DNA of 64,000 nt from Primorskyibacter marinus (GTDB taxonomy: Bacteria > Pseudomonadota > Alphaproteobacteria > Rhodobacterales > Rhodobacteraceae). Both the position numbers and the translations under genes were made by a program. The notes under the pieces were generated by a model. It was given only the letters and a program-made list of their open reading frames with translations, did not search any database and had not been told where the DNA came from. The first letter of the stretch is position 1, and each line of letters begins with the position of its first letter. Positions 31,644 through 40,586 of this stretch are shown one piece after another. The DNA lies in contig NZ_QJSD01000012.1 of NCBI RefSeq assembly GCF_003313245.1, positions 1 through 64,000 of the forward strand, given 5' to 3'.

Positions 31644-31698
31644 CGGATCCATCGGGCAAACCCTCCGGGAGCGGGGCGCTTGAAGGCTGGCGCACCGG

Positions 31699-32391
31699 AT
31701 GAGCGGGCGTCCCCTTTGCATCGTAAGCTGGAATATCCGTAAAGCCGTAGGTCTGGACTGGCGGCGTGATCCGGCCCGAGTATTGCGAGTGCTGTCTTCC
31801 ATGAAGCCGGACATCATATTGCTTCAGGAAGCGGATAAACGGTTGGCACCCCGCCATCCGGCGCTGCCACTGGATCAGGTGGCAAAGGCCGGATGGACGG
31901 CTTTGAACGCCGATCCCAGGACACCTTCGATCGGTCATCACGGCAACGCCATACTGTTGCGGAGCGATTTTATTGCAACTCGAATCGAGCCGGTCGATCT
32001 GCCCGGTCTGGAGCCGCGCGGCGCGCTGCTCGCCCGCATTGAGGGATCGTTCGGGGCCGTGACGGTTGGCGGGCTGCATCTTGGCCTGCGCCATGCCGAC
32101 CGCCGACGCCAGATCGCAAACGTCATTGAAGCGGCAGAGCGTATCGGCGGGCGGATCGTTCTGGGAGGCGACCTGAATGAATGGAGAAGGTCCGACGAGG
32201 CTTTCGGTTTGCCGGACGGCTGGAGAACATTGGCACCAAGCGCAACATTCCATGCCGCGCGTCCCACGCTGCGGTTCGACCGGTTTCTGGTCGGACCGGG
32301 TAATGGCGATCCCGTCGCGGATGTTCCACACAAGGGGGAAAGCCTGCGCGCATCGGATCACCTTCCAATTCGGCTTCTGGTCGAGACGTAG
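31699..32391 (+). CDS. Endonuclease/exonuclease/phosphatase (EEP) family protein
   Basis: A 230-residue metal-dependent hydrolase of the EEP superfamily. Active-site blocks are visible: Asn12 in VSWNIRKAVG, Glu44 in ILLQEADKR, the GGDLNEW Asp/Asn pair near 155-158, and Asp220-His221 in ASDHLPIRL. There is no signal peptide. EEP proteins next to a cardiolipin synthase (E. coli YbhP/ClsB) suggest a phospholipid-related phosphodiesterase rather than a nuclease, but this is inference from context. Confidence 0.82.
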   Translation: MSGRPLCIVSWNIRKAVGLDWRRDPARVLRVLSSMKPDIILLQEADKRLAPRHPALPLDQVAKAGWTALNADPRTPSIGHHGNAILLRSDFIATRIEPVDLPGLEPRGALLARIEGSFGAVTVGGLHLGLRHADRRRQIANVIEAAERIGGRIVLGGDLNEWRRSDEAFGLPDGWRTLAPSATFHAARPTLRFDRFLVGPGNGDPVADVPHKGESLRASDHLPIRLLVET

Positions 32392-32616
32392 GGCGTTGCA
32401 GGGCGCGTTGGTGCAAGGCCGCCGACGAAAACCGCGACGACGCAACCGACTGGTGAAATCGCGTTTTGAAATTGCGACGGTTTTTGCAGAAACGCCCTGA
32501 AGGGGGCGGGCTGTACTCGGCGTAGCATTTGTCGGGCGCTGAAAGCCTGACATTGTTAAAACCAATTTCTGCAACCGGCTGCGGGTCCGACAAACGGGAA
32601 GGGGCCTCAACGCAAA

Positions 32617-32639
32617 AAGGCCGCCTTAGGGGCGGCCTT
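32617..32639 (-). terminator. Terminator after the bactofilin gene
   Basis: AAGGCCGCC (32617-32625) and GGCGGCCTT (32631-32639) form a 9-bp perfect stem with a 5-nt loop. Read on the minus strand the stem is followed by a run of T residues (AAAAA at 32614-32618 on the plus strand). It is 24 bp beyond the bactofilin stop and also separates it from the converging EEP gene. Confidence 0.82.
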
Positions 32640-32662
32640 GTCAGAATGGCGAGCGCAAAGGC

Positions 32663-33184
32663 TTAGCCTTTTTGCGGAGCAGACTGTTGTTGAGGCTGCT
32701 GTGCGGCTGCGCGTGGCGCTGCGGCACCCTTGGTTGCCAAGGGATCATCCTGACGCTGCACGGAACCTTCGAAATGCGCACCGCTTTCTATTGCGATGGT
32801 CTTGTGGATGATGTCACCCTCGACCCGCGCGGTCGCGGTCAGACGAACCTTCAAGCCGCGCACACGGCCAACGATGCGGCCATTGATCACGACGTCATCC
32901 GCCATCACTTCGCCTTTGACGGTTGCGCTTTCGCCGATGGTCAGCAGATGGGCGCGAATGTCGCCTTCGACGGTGCCTTCGATCTGGATATCGCCAGTCG
33001 TCTTGACGTTGCCGGAGATGTGAAGATCGGGGCTAAGCACCGACGCAGGCGGCTTGGCCTTGGGCGTCGAGGCTTGAAAATCAGATTGCGGACGGGGAGC
33101 GGAGGACGAGGCATCGGCGGTTGCCGATTTCGGCGCATCGTCGGCTTTCGGCCCGGGCTCGTTGATCTTGCTCTTAGAAAACAT
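32663..33184 (-). CDS. Bactofilin (polymer-forming cytoskeletal protein)
   Basis: A 173-residue bactofilin. A Pro/Ala/Ser-rich flexible N-terminal tail (1-48) precedes the beta-helical polymerisation core (about 49-145) with its regular hydrophobic repeats: ISGNVKTTGDIQIEGTVEG, HLLTIGESATVKGEVMADDVVINGRIVG, RLTATARVEGDIIHKTIAIESGAHFEGSV. The tail after 150 is Ala/Gln-rich. Bactofilins form nucleotide-independent filaments at the inner membrane and often position cell wall enzymes. The gene overlaps the upstream M23 peptidase gene by 11 nt, in line with a peptidase-scaffold pair. Confidence 0.92.
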   Translation of the reverse strand: MFSKSKINEPGPKADDAPKSATADASSSAPRPQSDFQASTPKAKPPASVLSPDLHISGNVKTTGDIQIEGTVEGDIRAHLLTIGESATVKGEVMADDVVINGRIVGRVRGLKVRLTATARVEGDIIHKTIAIESGAHFEGSVQRQDDPLATKGAAAPRAAAQQPQQQSAPQKG

Positions 33185-34487
33185 CGTTTGCAGCCTTGAT
33201 ATAGGTCATAGGATTGACAGCGTTGCCGCCGACTCGGACCTCATAATGTAGATGGGTCCCGGTCGAGCGTCCAGTATTGCCCATATCACCAATGCGACTG
33301 CCGCGCGAGACCCTTTGCCCCTTCTTCACGCGAATCTTGGACATATGCGCGTAGCGGGTTTCAATGCCGAATTCGTGCTGGATTTTCACTAGATTGCCGT
33401 AGCCCGACTGCCATCCCGCATGGATAACCACGCCATCTGCCGTGGAATAGATCGGGGTGCCGTGTGGCGCTGCAAAGTCGGTGCCGGCGTGCAGACGACC
33501 CCAACGGTAACCGAAGCCGCTGGTGAAGCGAAACGAATCCTTCAGCGGGCTGGCAAACGGTGCTTTCTGGGCGGCGATTCGATACAGGTTCAGCCGGTCC
33601 ATCTGGCCAAGGATGCTGTTGGCGCGCATCGCATCACCGGACGGACCTTCGCCGCGTGTCGACAGGCTGAGCGGCGTCAGCGGACCACCCTGGCCGGAAT
33701 AGCCCTTGCGGACCTGAGACAGGATACGGTCCGGGTCCATACCCGCGGCGGTGAACATCTTGTCGAGCGGTTTGACCGAGACGGTCATGGCCTCTTCAAG
33801 CTGGCGGAAGATGCGGTCGTTTTCATCTTCCATCATGCGGATTTCGCTGGCCATGGCGTCGGCCTGGGTCAGAGCGTGCTGCGCATCGGCGAGGATCTGG
33901 TCACGCTCGATCGCTGTGCGTTCCAGTGCTTCGGCCATGAAATCCATGGTGTCGTCGGTGCTGTGGTCGCCTTGCGCCAATTGCACGTCGCCATCGGCAA
34001 GCTGGGCCTCGATGGCGGCAAGCTTGCGGGTGATGTCCTTGCGCTGGGTCATCGTGTCGCGAAGCGTCGCCTGAATGACCTCGATGCCGGCTTCCAACTC
34101 GCTGCGGCGGGTTTCGGATTGCAACAATTGTGACTGCATCACGGACACCTGCGCCAGCGCGGTGTTGAAGCGTTCCTGCGCGGCCAACGCCTCTTCGGCG
34201 CGGATGTCGCGTTCGGTGGACAGGGTGTTGAGGCGCTGCTGATAGGTCGCCTGATCGCGAATGGCCTGCTCGCGGAAATTGCCGGAGCCGATGGAGTCCA
34301 TCAGCACGATGGCTGTTGCGATGATCGCCCAACCGACGATAACCGCGCTCCCGGTAAAGGCGAGCGCTTGCGTGCCGGGCTTGAGACGAATGAACCGGGT
34401 ATCGGTTTCAGACCTCAGAAAGAGTCGGCGTTCCGGGAAGAAGCGCTCAAGTAGCGCATGTGTCTTGATCGCGAGTCGCGTTCTCAC
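33174..34487 (-). CDS. M23 family metallopeptidase (LytM-type), membrane-anchored
   Basis: A 437-residue envelope peptidase. A transmembrane segment lies at about 42-64, then a long coiled-coil region (about 75-245), then a C-terminal M23 domain with zinc ligands His333 and Asp337 in HAGTDFAA, His381 in YAHMSK and His414 in HLHYEV; all catalytic residues are present, so it should cut peptidoglycan crosslinks. GTG at 34487 is preferred to the in-frame TTG at 34505 because AAGGA lies 7 nt before it and homologous sequence begins RTRLAIKTHALLERFFPERR. The bactofilin gene starts inside its 3' end. Confidence 0.9.
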   Translation of the reverse strand: MRTRLAIKTHALLERFFPERRLFLRSETDTRFIRLKPGTQALAFTGSAVIVGWAIIATAIVLMDSIGSGNFREQAIRDQATYQQRLNTLSTERDIRAEEALAAQERFNTALAQVSVMQSQLLQSETRRSELEAGIEVIQATLRDTMTQRKDITRKLAAIEAQLADGDVQLAQGDHSTDDTMDFMAEALERTAIERDQILADAQHALTQADAMASEIRMMEDENDRIFRQLEEAMTVSVKPLDKMFTAAGMDPDRILSQVRKGYSGQGGPLTPLSLSTRGEGPSGDAMRANSILGQMDRLNLYRIAAQKAPFASPLKDSFRFTSGFGYRWGRLHAGTDFAAPHGTPIYSTADGVVIHAGWQSGYGNLVKIQHEFGIETRYAHMSKIRVKKGQRVSRGSRIGDMGNTGRSTGTHLHYEVRVGGNAVNPMTYIKAANDVF

Positions 34488-34684
34488 CTGTCCGTCCTTG
34501 TCCAACCCCGTTTATGGCACTTAGGTCAACTGAGACCGCGCACCTTGGCTGATGGCTTATCCAGACGTTGGTATTTTCGCAACGGTTTTGGGTTAGTCGA
34601 TTCGTCGCAAGGTGGCGTTTTTGTTGAAAGCGGCAAAAAACCGCCGATCTAGAATGGTTTGCGATCCGAGTTGCCCGGCGATCG

Positions 34685-35485
34685 TCAGGTCAGCGGCCAG
34701 TAGAAATCCGGGGGCAACCCCGCTTCGGCACGCTTTTCCTCGTTGAATGGCGGCTTCAAAGAGCTATGGAAATACCGGCCAACAAGATCGTGGAATGCCA
34801 GTTTCGGGTCCATTTCATGGCGTCCGCACAGAAAGTGAAACCATTTGGAGCCGTACGCGACGTGATGGACCTCTTCGGCGTAGATCGTTTCAAGCGCCGC
34901 CACCGCCTGCGCATCGCCCGCCTTGGTGAACAGCGCGATCATGCCGGGGGTCACGTCCAGTCCGCGCGCCTCCAGAACCATTGGCACAACCGCAAGGCGG
35001 CCCATGAAGTCCTCGGCTGTATCTTCTGCGGCGCGCCACATCCCGGCATGGGCGGGCAGGGCACCGTAATGGCTGCCCACATCTTCAAGACAGTCGCACA
35101 TCAGATTGAAATGTTTTGATTCTTCGTCCGCCGCCTTGACCCAGTCATCATAGTAGCCAACCGGCATCGGAATATCCGCGAAACGCGCGATGATGTCCCA
35201 GTGCAGATCCACTGCGTTCAACTCGATATGCGCGACAGCGTGCAGCATCGCGATGCGGCCCTGCGGCGTGCCGGGTTTGCGCTTTGGCATCTGTCTGGGG
35301 TCAAGAAGCTCTGGCCGGGCGGGGCGCGACGGTTGCATCGGCGGCACCGCACGTCCGATTTCCGGCGACTCACCTGCTTCGCGGGCGGCGAACCAGTCCG
35401 CCGCGTGACGGCGCGATCTGGCGGTTTTCTCACGGCCGTCCGACGTGGTCAGCACGTCCACTGCCATCTCGCTCAAGCTTAACAT
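34685..35485 (-). CDS. DUF455 family ferritin-like protein
   Basis: A 266-residue protein of the DUF455 family with a ferritin-like four-helix fold. Candidate di-metal ligands stand in helices: HIELNAVDLHWD, DEESKHFNLM, the central MVLEARGLDVTP and AEEVHHVAYG. A role in tRNA hydroxylation has been discussed for related MiaE-like proteins, but no activity is established for this group. Start ATG 35485 begins MLSLSEMAVDVL; an upstream in-frame TTG would add 16 doubtful residues. It is downstream of the peroxiredoxin gene on the minus strand. Confidence 0.8.
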   Translation of the reverse strand: MLSLSEMAVDVLTTSDGREKTARSRRHAADWFAAREAGESPEIGRAVPPMQPSRPARPELLDPRQMPKRKPGTPQGRIAMLHAVAHIELNAVDLHWDIIARFADIPMPVGYYDDWVKAADEESKHFNLMCDCLEDVGSHYGALPAHAGMWRAAEDTAEDFMGRLAVVPMVLEARGLDVTPGMIALFTKAGDAQAVAALETIYAEEVHHVAYGSKWFHFLCGRHEMDPKLAFHDLVGRYFHSSLKPPFNEEKRAEAGLPPDFYWPLT

Positions 35486-35551
35486 CGGCACTCTGTTCCT
35501 TTGTGGGCAATCATGGGTCACATCTCGTCGCAAGGGATGTGTGAGGTGCCG

Positions 35552-36025
35552 CTACAGGTCTTTCGCAGCCGCCAGAACCTCTTCTGCATGGCCGGGGACT
35601 TTCACCTTGCGCCATTCACGCGCGATGCGTCCGTCGCCGTCGATCAGGAAGGTCGAGCGTTCTATCCCCATGAATGTCTTGCCATACATGGATTTCTCTT
35701 TCCACACGCCGTAGCGTTCGCAGGTATCGCCGTTTTCGTCTGACAGAAGCGGTACGGTCAGCCCGTGCTTGGCCACGAATTTTTTATGTTTGGCCACGCT
35801 GTCCTTTGAGATGCCGTAGAGGCGCACGCCCAAAGTGGCAAATTCCGGCAGAAGACCCGAAAAGCCGATGGCTTCTTTCGTGCAGCCGGACGTATCATCA
35901 CGCGGGTAAAAGAACAGCACCACCGGGGCGGGCCGCAGGGCCGATAGGGTCATCTCGTCACCGCCGTCGCGTGGCAGGGTGAAATCCGGTGCCATCTCGG
36001 CAGCTTGGTCGGAATCTGTGGACAT
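35552..36025 (-). CDS. bcp: Thiol peroxidase of the Bcp/PrxQ family
   Basis: A 157-residue peroxiredoxin reducing hydroperoxides in the cytoplasm. The peroxidatic Cys48 lies in DDTSGCTKEA with the conserved Thr45 nearby, and YGVWKEKSMYGKTFMGIERSTFLID is characteristic of Bcp. The usual resolving cysteine five residues later (position 53) is isoleucine; the only other cysteine is Cys102, so the enzyme is either 1-Cys or uses an atypical partner. Normal length. It is divergent from the YhdP-like gene. Confidence 0.92.
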   Translation of the reverse strand: MSTDSDQAAEMAPDFTLPRDGGDEMTLSALRPAPVVLFFYPRDDTSGCTKEAIGFSGLLPEFATLGVRLYGISKDSVAKHKKFVAKHGLTVPLLSDENGDTCERYGVWKEKSMYGKTFMGIERSTFLIDGDGRIAREWRKVKVPGHAEEVLAAAKDL

Positions 36026-36109
36026 TTGCGGCTCCTTATCCTTTGCAGGGTCAGAGGTTTCATATCAAACTCGACGCGACAAGCGTAATCGCGAAAGGCA
36101 CCATGTCCA

Positions 36110-39100
36110 GTGAGCAACGCAGAAAGACCTGAACAGACTGCAAGATCGCGACGCGGACTGCATCTTGCAGGTTGGCTGCTGGTGGTGGTGCTGTTGCTGG
36201 GCGCGCTTGCAGGGGCAGGGGCGCTCTACGTCGTGGGGCGGCCCATTGCCGCGCCGGACTGGCTGCGCGACCGGATAGAGCAGCGCATCGGGCAGACCGT
36301 TCCCGGTCTTGCGGTGACTTTCGGCGAGGTCACGTTTCTGATCGAACGTAACGGCGCGCCCAGACTGTCGCTTTATGACGTGGATATCGGCACAATTGAC
36401 GGGCGCGACCTTGCCTCGCTCAGCGATATCGAGATTGTGCTGTCACGCGCGGCCTTGCTGCGCGGCGAGCCGAAGCTGAAGTCGGTCACGCTTGCCGGGG
36501 CTTTTGTCACCATGCGCCGTGATCGAGACGGGCGTTTCGGCCTGTCTTTCGGGGATTCTCTGGCACCCGAAGGACAGGGCCCGGACCTGCCCGCAATCAT
36601 CACGGCGGTGGACACCGCACTGGCCAATCCCCGCCTTGATGCGTTGGAGGAGATCACGGCCAACGGTTTGACGCTGCGTTATGAGGATGCCCGCGCCCGT
36701 CGCGGCTGGACCGCCGATGGTGGGCGGCTTGCGCTGACACGCGGGGACCGCTCGCTGTCCCTGCGCGGCGATTTCGCGGTTCTGGGCGGCGGGACAAATG
36801 TGGCCACGATCGCGCTCAACGCCGAAAGTGCCCTGGGGGATCCGGGGCTGGTCTTCGGTGTGACGCTCGCGGATATGCCGTCACGCGATATTGCCACGCA
36901 AGGCCCGGCGCTGGCCTGGCTCAAGGGGCTGAGGGCCCCAATCTCGGGGGCGATGCGCGCGCAGATGTTTGCCGATGGCAGCCTTGGTCCGCTGAACGCG
37001 ACGCTGGCGATCGGCGAAGGTGTGCTGCAACCCACCGATCAGACCAGCCCGGTTCCCTTCACGGGGGCGCGCACCTATTTCACCTATCACCCCGATACCG
37101 AGACGCTGGTTTTCGACGAGATTTCGGTCAAGTCCGACTGGGGGCAGGCGCTGGCCGAGGGCCGCGCGACCTTGACGGGTCTGCAAAACGGCTGGCCCAG
37201 GGCGATGCTGGGGCAGTTCCGTGTCTCCGACATCCGCACCAATCCCGGCGATTTTTTTGAAACGGATCTTGCCCTGAGAGGGGCCGAGGCTGATTTCCAG
37301 CTGGAGCTGGACCCGTTCCGGTTTTCGCTGGGACGGATGCGGCTGGTGGATGAAGACCTACCGCTGCGGATTTCGGGAGAGGCCGCGGCGGGGCAAGAGG
37401 GCTGGCACCTGGCGCTGGATGCGCGCGTGGCCAAGGTAGCACCCGCCCGTGTGGAAGAGCTTTGGCCGCCGCATGTCGTGCCCAAGACCCGCAAATGGGT
37501 GCGCGAGAATGTGCAGGGCGGGGTTTTGCAGAATGTCCAATTCGCGCTGCGCGTCGAACCCGGAAAGCCACCCGCGACCTATCTGGGTGCCGAATTCGAG
37601 GAGGCGCAGGTGCAATACGCGCGGACCCTGCCGCCAGTCACCGGCGGGTCGGGGCAGTTTGTCATCAATGGCAAGCGGTTGATCGCGACCGTTGACAAGG
37701 GGCAGGTCGCGGCAAGCGAAGGGCAGCCGCTGGATATTTCAGGTTCTACCTTCACCATTCCGGACATAACCCAGCGCCCCGCCACCGGCAGGTTGGAGTT
37801 GAACGCAACGGGCCGGATTCCGGCGGCGCTGGCCTTTCTGAACCGCGAACCGCTATCGGTGATGGATCGCGCCAAACGGCCCGTCGATGTGGCCGAGGGG
37901 CGCGCGACTGTGACGGGATGGATGGAACGGCCATTGCGCAAAGGCGTGAAGCTGCCCGACATGACCTTCCGTTTCGACGCGGATCTGACTGATGTGCAAA
38001 GTGACAAGCTGATCCCCGGCCGCACCCTGCGCGCGTCGCAACTGAAGGTAGAGGCCACTCAGGAGAGCGTTAGCATCAGCGGACCCGCGCGGCTTGGTGC
38101 CGTGCCGTTCAATGGCACATGGGCCATGCCCTTGGGCCAGCCCGGCGCGGCCAGCAAACTGACTGGAAAGCTGGAACTGGGGCAGGCTTTCGCGGACGCG
38201 TTCGGCATCGCGCTGCCGCGCGGGATGTTGTCGGGCAAGGCGCAGGCAGATCTGGCACTGACGCTTGAAAAGGACCGCGCGCCAGAGTTTTCCCTGTCGT
38301 CAAATCTGGCGGGGCTGGGGGTGCGGCTTGATGCGCTGAAATGGGGGCTGAGCCAGCGCCAGACCGGCAAGCTGGAGGTTGCTGGCCGCCTTTCGCAACC
38401 TGTTCAGATCGACCGGCTCAGCCTATCGGGGGCGGGCCTGAACGCCGCTGGCGACGTGCGGCTGAATGCCAATGGCAGCCTTGACAGAATTGCGCTGAAC
38501 CGAGTGCAGCTGGGCGGTTGGCTGGATGCGCCTGTCGTGCTGACCGGGCGCGGTGCCGGGGTGCCGCTTGCGATCACGTTGCAAGGTGGAACCGTCGATA
38601 TGCGCAAGGCAAGTATCGGTGGCGGATCAGGTGGCGGTGGGGGCAGCACCGGACCGATCACTCTGGCGCTTGACCGTTTGCAGATCTCTGACGGGATTGC
38701 GTTGCAACCGTTCCGGGGAACGTTCACCAGCGGGGGCGGGCTGAATGGCAGGTTTACCGCGCGCATCAATGGCGGTCCGGATATTGCGGGCGTCGTGTCG
38801 CCGCAACGGGGCGGGGGCAGTGCCTACCGCATCCAGTCGCAAGAGGCGGGCAAGGTGTTCGCGGCGGCGGGGCTGCTGAAAAACGTCGCCGGCGGCGAGA
38901 TGGATCTGACCCTGCGCCCGACCGGCCAGACCGGCACGTTTGACGGGATACTGAAAGTGACCAATCCGCGATTGCGCAGTGGCAATGCGTTGGCAGCCCT
39001 TCTTGACGGGATCAGCGTCGTCGGGCTGCTGGACCAGATGAACGGGCCCGGCATCTACTTTACGGATGTCGACGCGAAGTTCCGGCTGACGCCTGCGCAG

Positions 39101-39388
39101 GTGATCCTGTCGCAATCCAGCGCTGTTGGTCCGTCCATGGGCCTGTCGCTGGACGGCTATTACACGCTGGCCAGCAAGGCGATGGATTTTCAGGGGGTGA
39201 TCTCTCCGATTTATATCCTCAACGGAATAGGGTCGCTGTTCACCCGCAAGGGCGAGGGGCTGATCGGGTTCAACTTTACCATCAAGGGCACGTCGGATAC
39301 GCCACAGGTCGGCGTGAACCCGCTATCGATTCTGACGCCCGGCATGTTCCGCGAGATTTTTCGCAGGCCACCGCCGACCACCCAGTGA
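36110..39388 (+). CDS. YhdP/AsmA-like envelope protein
   Basis: A 1092-residue protein with one N-terminal transmembrane helix (about 20-44) and a long periplasmic part, organised as the AsmA-like/YhdP (DUF3971) family: an N-terminal chorein-like block (WLRDRIEQRIGQTVPGLAVTFGEVTF), extended repetitive beta strands, a glycine-rich loop (GGGSGGGGGS near 840-850) and the AsmA-like C-terminal domain ending YYTLASKAMDFQGVISPIYILNGIGSLF. These proteins are thought to form bridges moving phospholipid to the outer membrane. Start GTG 36110 has a weakly placed AAAGG 11 nt upstream; the nearby ATG 36102 is in another frame. queA follows after 30 bp. Confidence 0.85.
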   Translation: MSNAERPEQTARSRRGLHLAGWLLVVVLLLGALAGAGALYVVGRPIAAPDWLRDRIEQRIGQTVPGLAVTFGEVTFLIERNGAPRLSLYDVDIGTIDGRDLASLSDIEIVLSRAALLRGEPKLKSVTLAGAFVTMRRDRDGRFGLSFGDSLAPEGQGPDLPAIITAVDTALANPRLDALEEITANGLTLRYEDARARRGWTADGGRLALTRGDRSLSLRGDFAVLGGGTNVATIALNAESALGDPGLVFGVTLADMPSRDIATQGPALAWLKGLRAPISGAMRAQMFADGSLGPLNATLAIGEGVLQPTDQTSPVPFTGARTYFTYHPDTETLVFDEISVKSDWGQALAEGRATLTGLQNGWPRAMLGQFRVSDIRTNPGDFFETDLALRGAEADFQLELDPFRFSLGRMRLVDEDLPLRISGEAAAGQEGWHLALDARVAKVAPARVEELWPPHVVPKTRKWVRENVQGGVLQNVQFALRVEPGKPPATYLGAEFEEAQVQYARTLPPVTGGSGQFVINGKRLIATVDKGQVAASEGQPLDISGSTFTIPDITQRPATGRLELNATGRIPAALAFLNREPLSVMDRAKRPVDVAEGRATVTGWMERPLRKGVKLPDMTFRFDADLTDVQSDKLIPGRTLRASQLKVEATQESVSISGPARLGAVPFNGTWAMPLGQPGAASKLTGKLELGQAFADAFGIALPRGMLSGKAQADLALTLEKDRAPEFSLSSNLAGLGVRLDALKWGLSQRQTGKLEVAGRLSQPVQIDRLSLSGAGLNAAGDVRLNANGSLDRIALNRVQLGGWLDAPVVLTGRGAGVPLAITLQGGTVDMRKASIGGGSGGGGGSTGPITLALDRLQISDGIALQPFRGTFTSGGGLNGRFTARINGGPDIAGVVSPQRGGGSAYRIQSQEAGKVFAAAGLLKNVAGGEMDLTLRPTGQTGTFDGILKVTNPRLRSGNALAALLDGISVVGLLDQMNGPGIYFTDVDAKFRLTPAQVILSQSSAVGPSMGLSLDGYYTLASKAMDFQGVISPIYILNGIGSLFTRKGEGLIGFNFTIKGTSDTPQVGVNPLSILTPGMFREIFRRPPPTTQ

Positions 39389-39418
39389 TGCACCCAAGCC
39401 TGAGATGAAGAGCCCACC

Positions 39419-40489
39419 ATGAAGCTTGCCGATTTTGACTTTGACCTGCCGGATGAACTGATCGCCACGCGCCCTGCGAACCCGCGATCCTCGGCGCGAC
39501 TGCTGGTGGCACAGGGCGATGAAATCCACGATGCGGTGGTCATGGATCTGTTGGATTGGCTGCGCCCCGGCGACCGGTTGGTGCTGAACGATACGCGGGT
39601 AATCCCGGCGCGATTGTCTGGCTTGCGCGAACGTGACGGGGCCGAAGGACTGACGCAGGCCCGGATCGAGGTCACGCTGCTGGATCCGGCGGCGGATGGT
39701 TGCTGGATGGCGCTGCTCAAACCGCTGAAGAAAGTGCGAGACGGCGAGGAGATCACCTTTTCGCCTGAGCTGTCGGCGACGGTCGAGGCGCGCGAGGACG
39801 GGCAGGCCCGGCTCCGGTTCAATCTGACAGGCAGCGATTTTGATGCGGCTCTGGCAGAGGCGGGGGCGATGCCGCTGCCGCCCTATATTGCCGCGAAACG
39901 CCCGGCGGATGAGCGCGACAAGACCGACTATCAGACCGTCTGGGCAAAACGCCCCGGCGCCGTGGCCGCCCCCACGGCGTCGCTGCATTTCGACGCCGCC
40001 TTGCTTGCGCGGCTTCACGAAGGCGGCATCCAGTTTACCCATGTGACGCTGCATGTCGGCGCGGGCACCTTCCTGCCCGTCAAGGTCGAGGATGTGACCA
40101 CCCACCGGATGCATGCCGAATGGGGCGAGGTCACGCAAGACGCCGCCGCCGAGATCGCGGCCACCCGCGCGGCGGGCGGGCGTGTCATCCCGGTGGGGAC
40201 AACCGCGCTGCGTCTGATCGAAAGTGCGGCCGCAGATGGCGAGATCCGCGCCTGGTCCGGCGATACGGATATATTCATCTATCCGGGCTACGAATTCCGC
40301 ATCACCGACGCGTTGATGACCAATTTTCACCTGCCCAAATCGACCTTGCTGATGCTGGTCTCTGCATTGATGGGGCAGGACAGAACCCGGCGGATCTATG
40401 CGCATGCGGTAGAGGCAGAATACCGCTTCTTTTCCTATGGCGATGCCTCGCTGCTTTTGCCGTCTTGCAAAAGCGACGCCGAAGGATGA
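39419..40489 (+). CDS. queA: S-adenosylmethionine:tRNA ribosyltransferase-isomerase QueA
   Basis: Penultimate enzyme of queuosine synthesis; it moves the ribosyl group of SAM onto 7-aminomethyl-7-deazaguanine in tRNA to form epoxyqueuosine. The 356 residues start [20 protein letters not shown] and include [10 protein letters not shown], the long insertion, [37 protein letters not shown], and [17 protein letters not shown], all standard. It is 30 bp after the YhdP-like gene and 97 bp before the MFS gene. Confidence 0.96.
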   Translation: MKLADFDFDLPDELIATRPANPRSSARLLVAQGDEIHDAVVMDLLDWLRPGDRLVLNDTRVIPARLSGLRERDGAEGLTQARIEVTLLDPAADGCWMALLKPLKKVRDGEEITFSPELSATVEAREDGQARLRFNLTGSDFDAALAEAGAMPLPPYIAAKRPADERDKTDYQTVWAKRPGAVAAPTASLHFDAALLARLHEGGIQFTHVTLHVGAGTFLPVKVEDVTTHRMHAEWGEVTQDAAAEIAATRAAGGRVIPVGTTALRLIESAAADGEIRAWSGDTDIFIYPGYEFRITDALMTNFHLPKSTLLMLVSALMGQDRTRRIYAHAVEAEYRFFSYGDASLLLPSCKSDAEG

Positions 40490-40586
40490 AGAGCGTCGCT
40501 GCGAAGACAGTTGATTCTCCGCACGTCCGGTAGGCTGAAACAAAGGCCCTGGCGCCAAAACTCTCTTTCGTTCCGCCGGAGGCACG

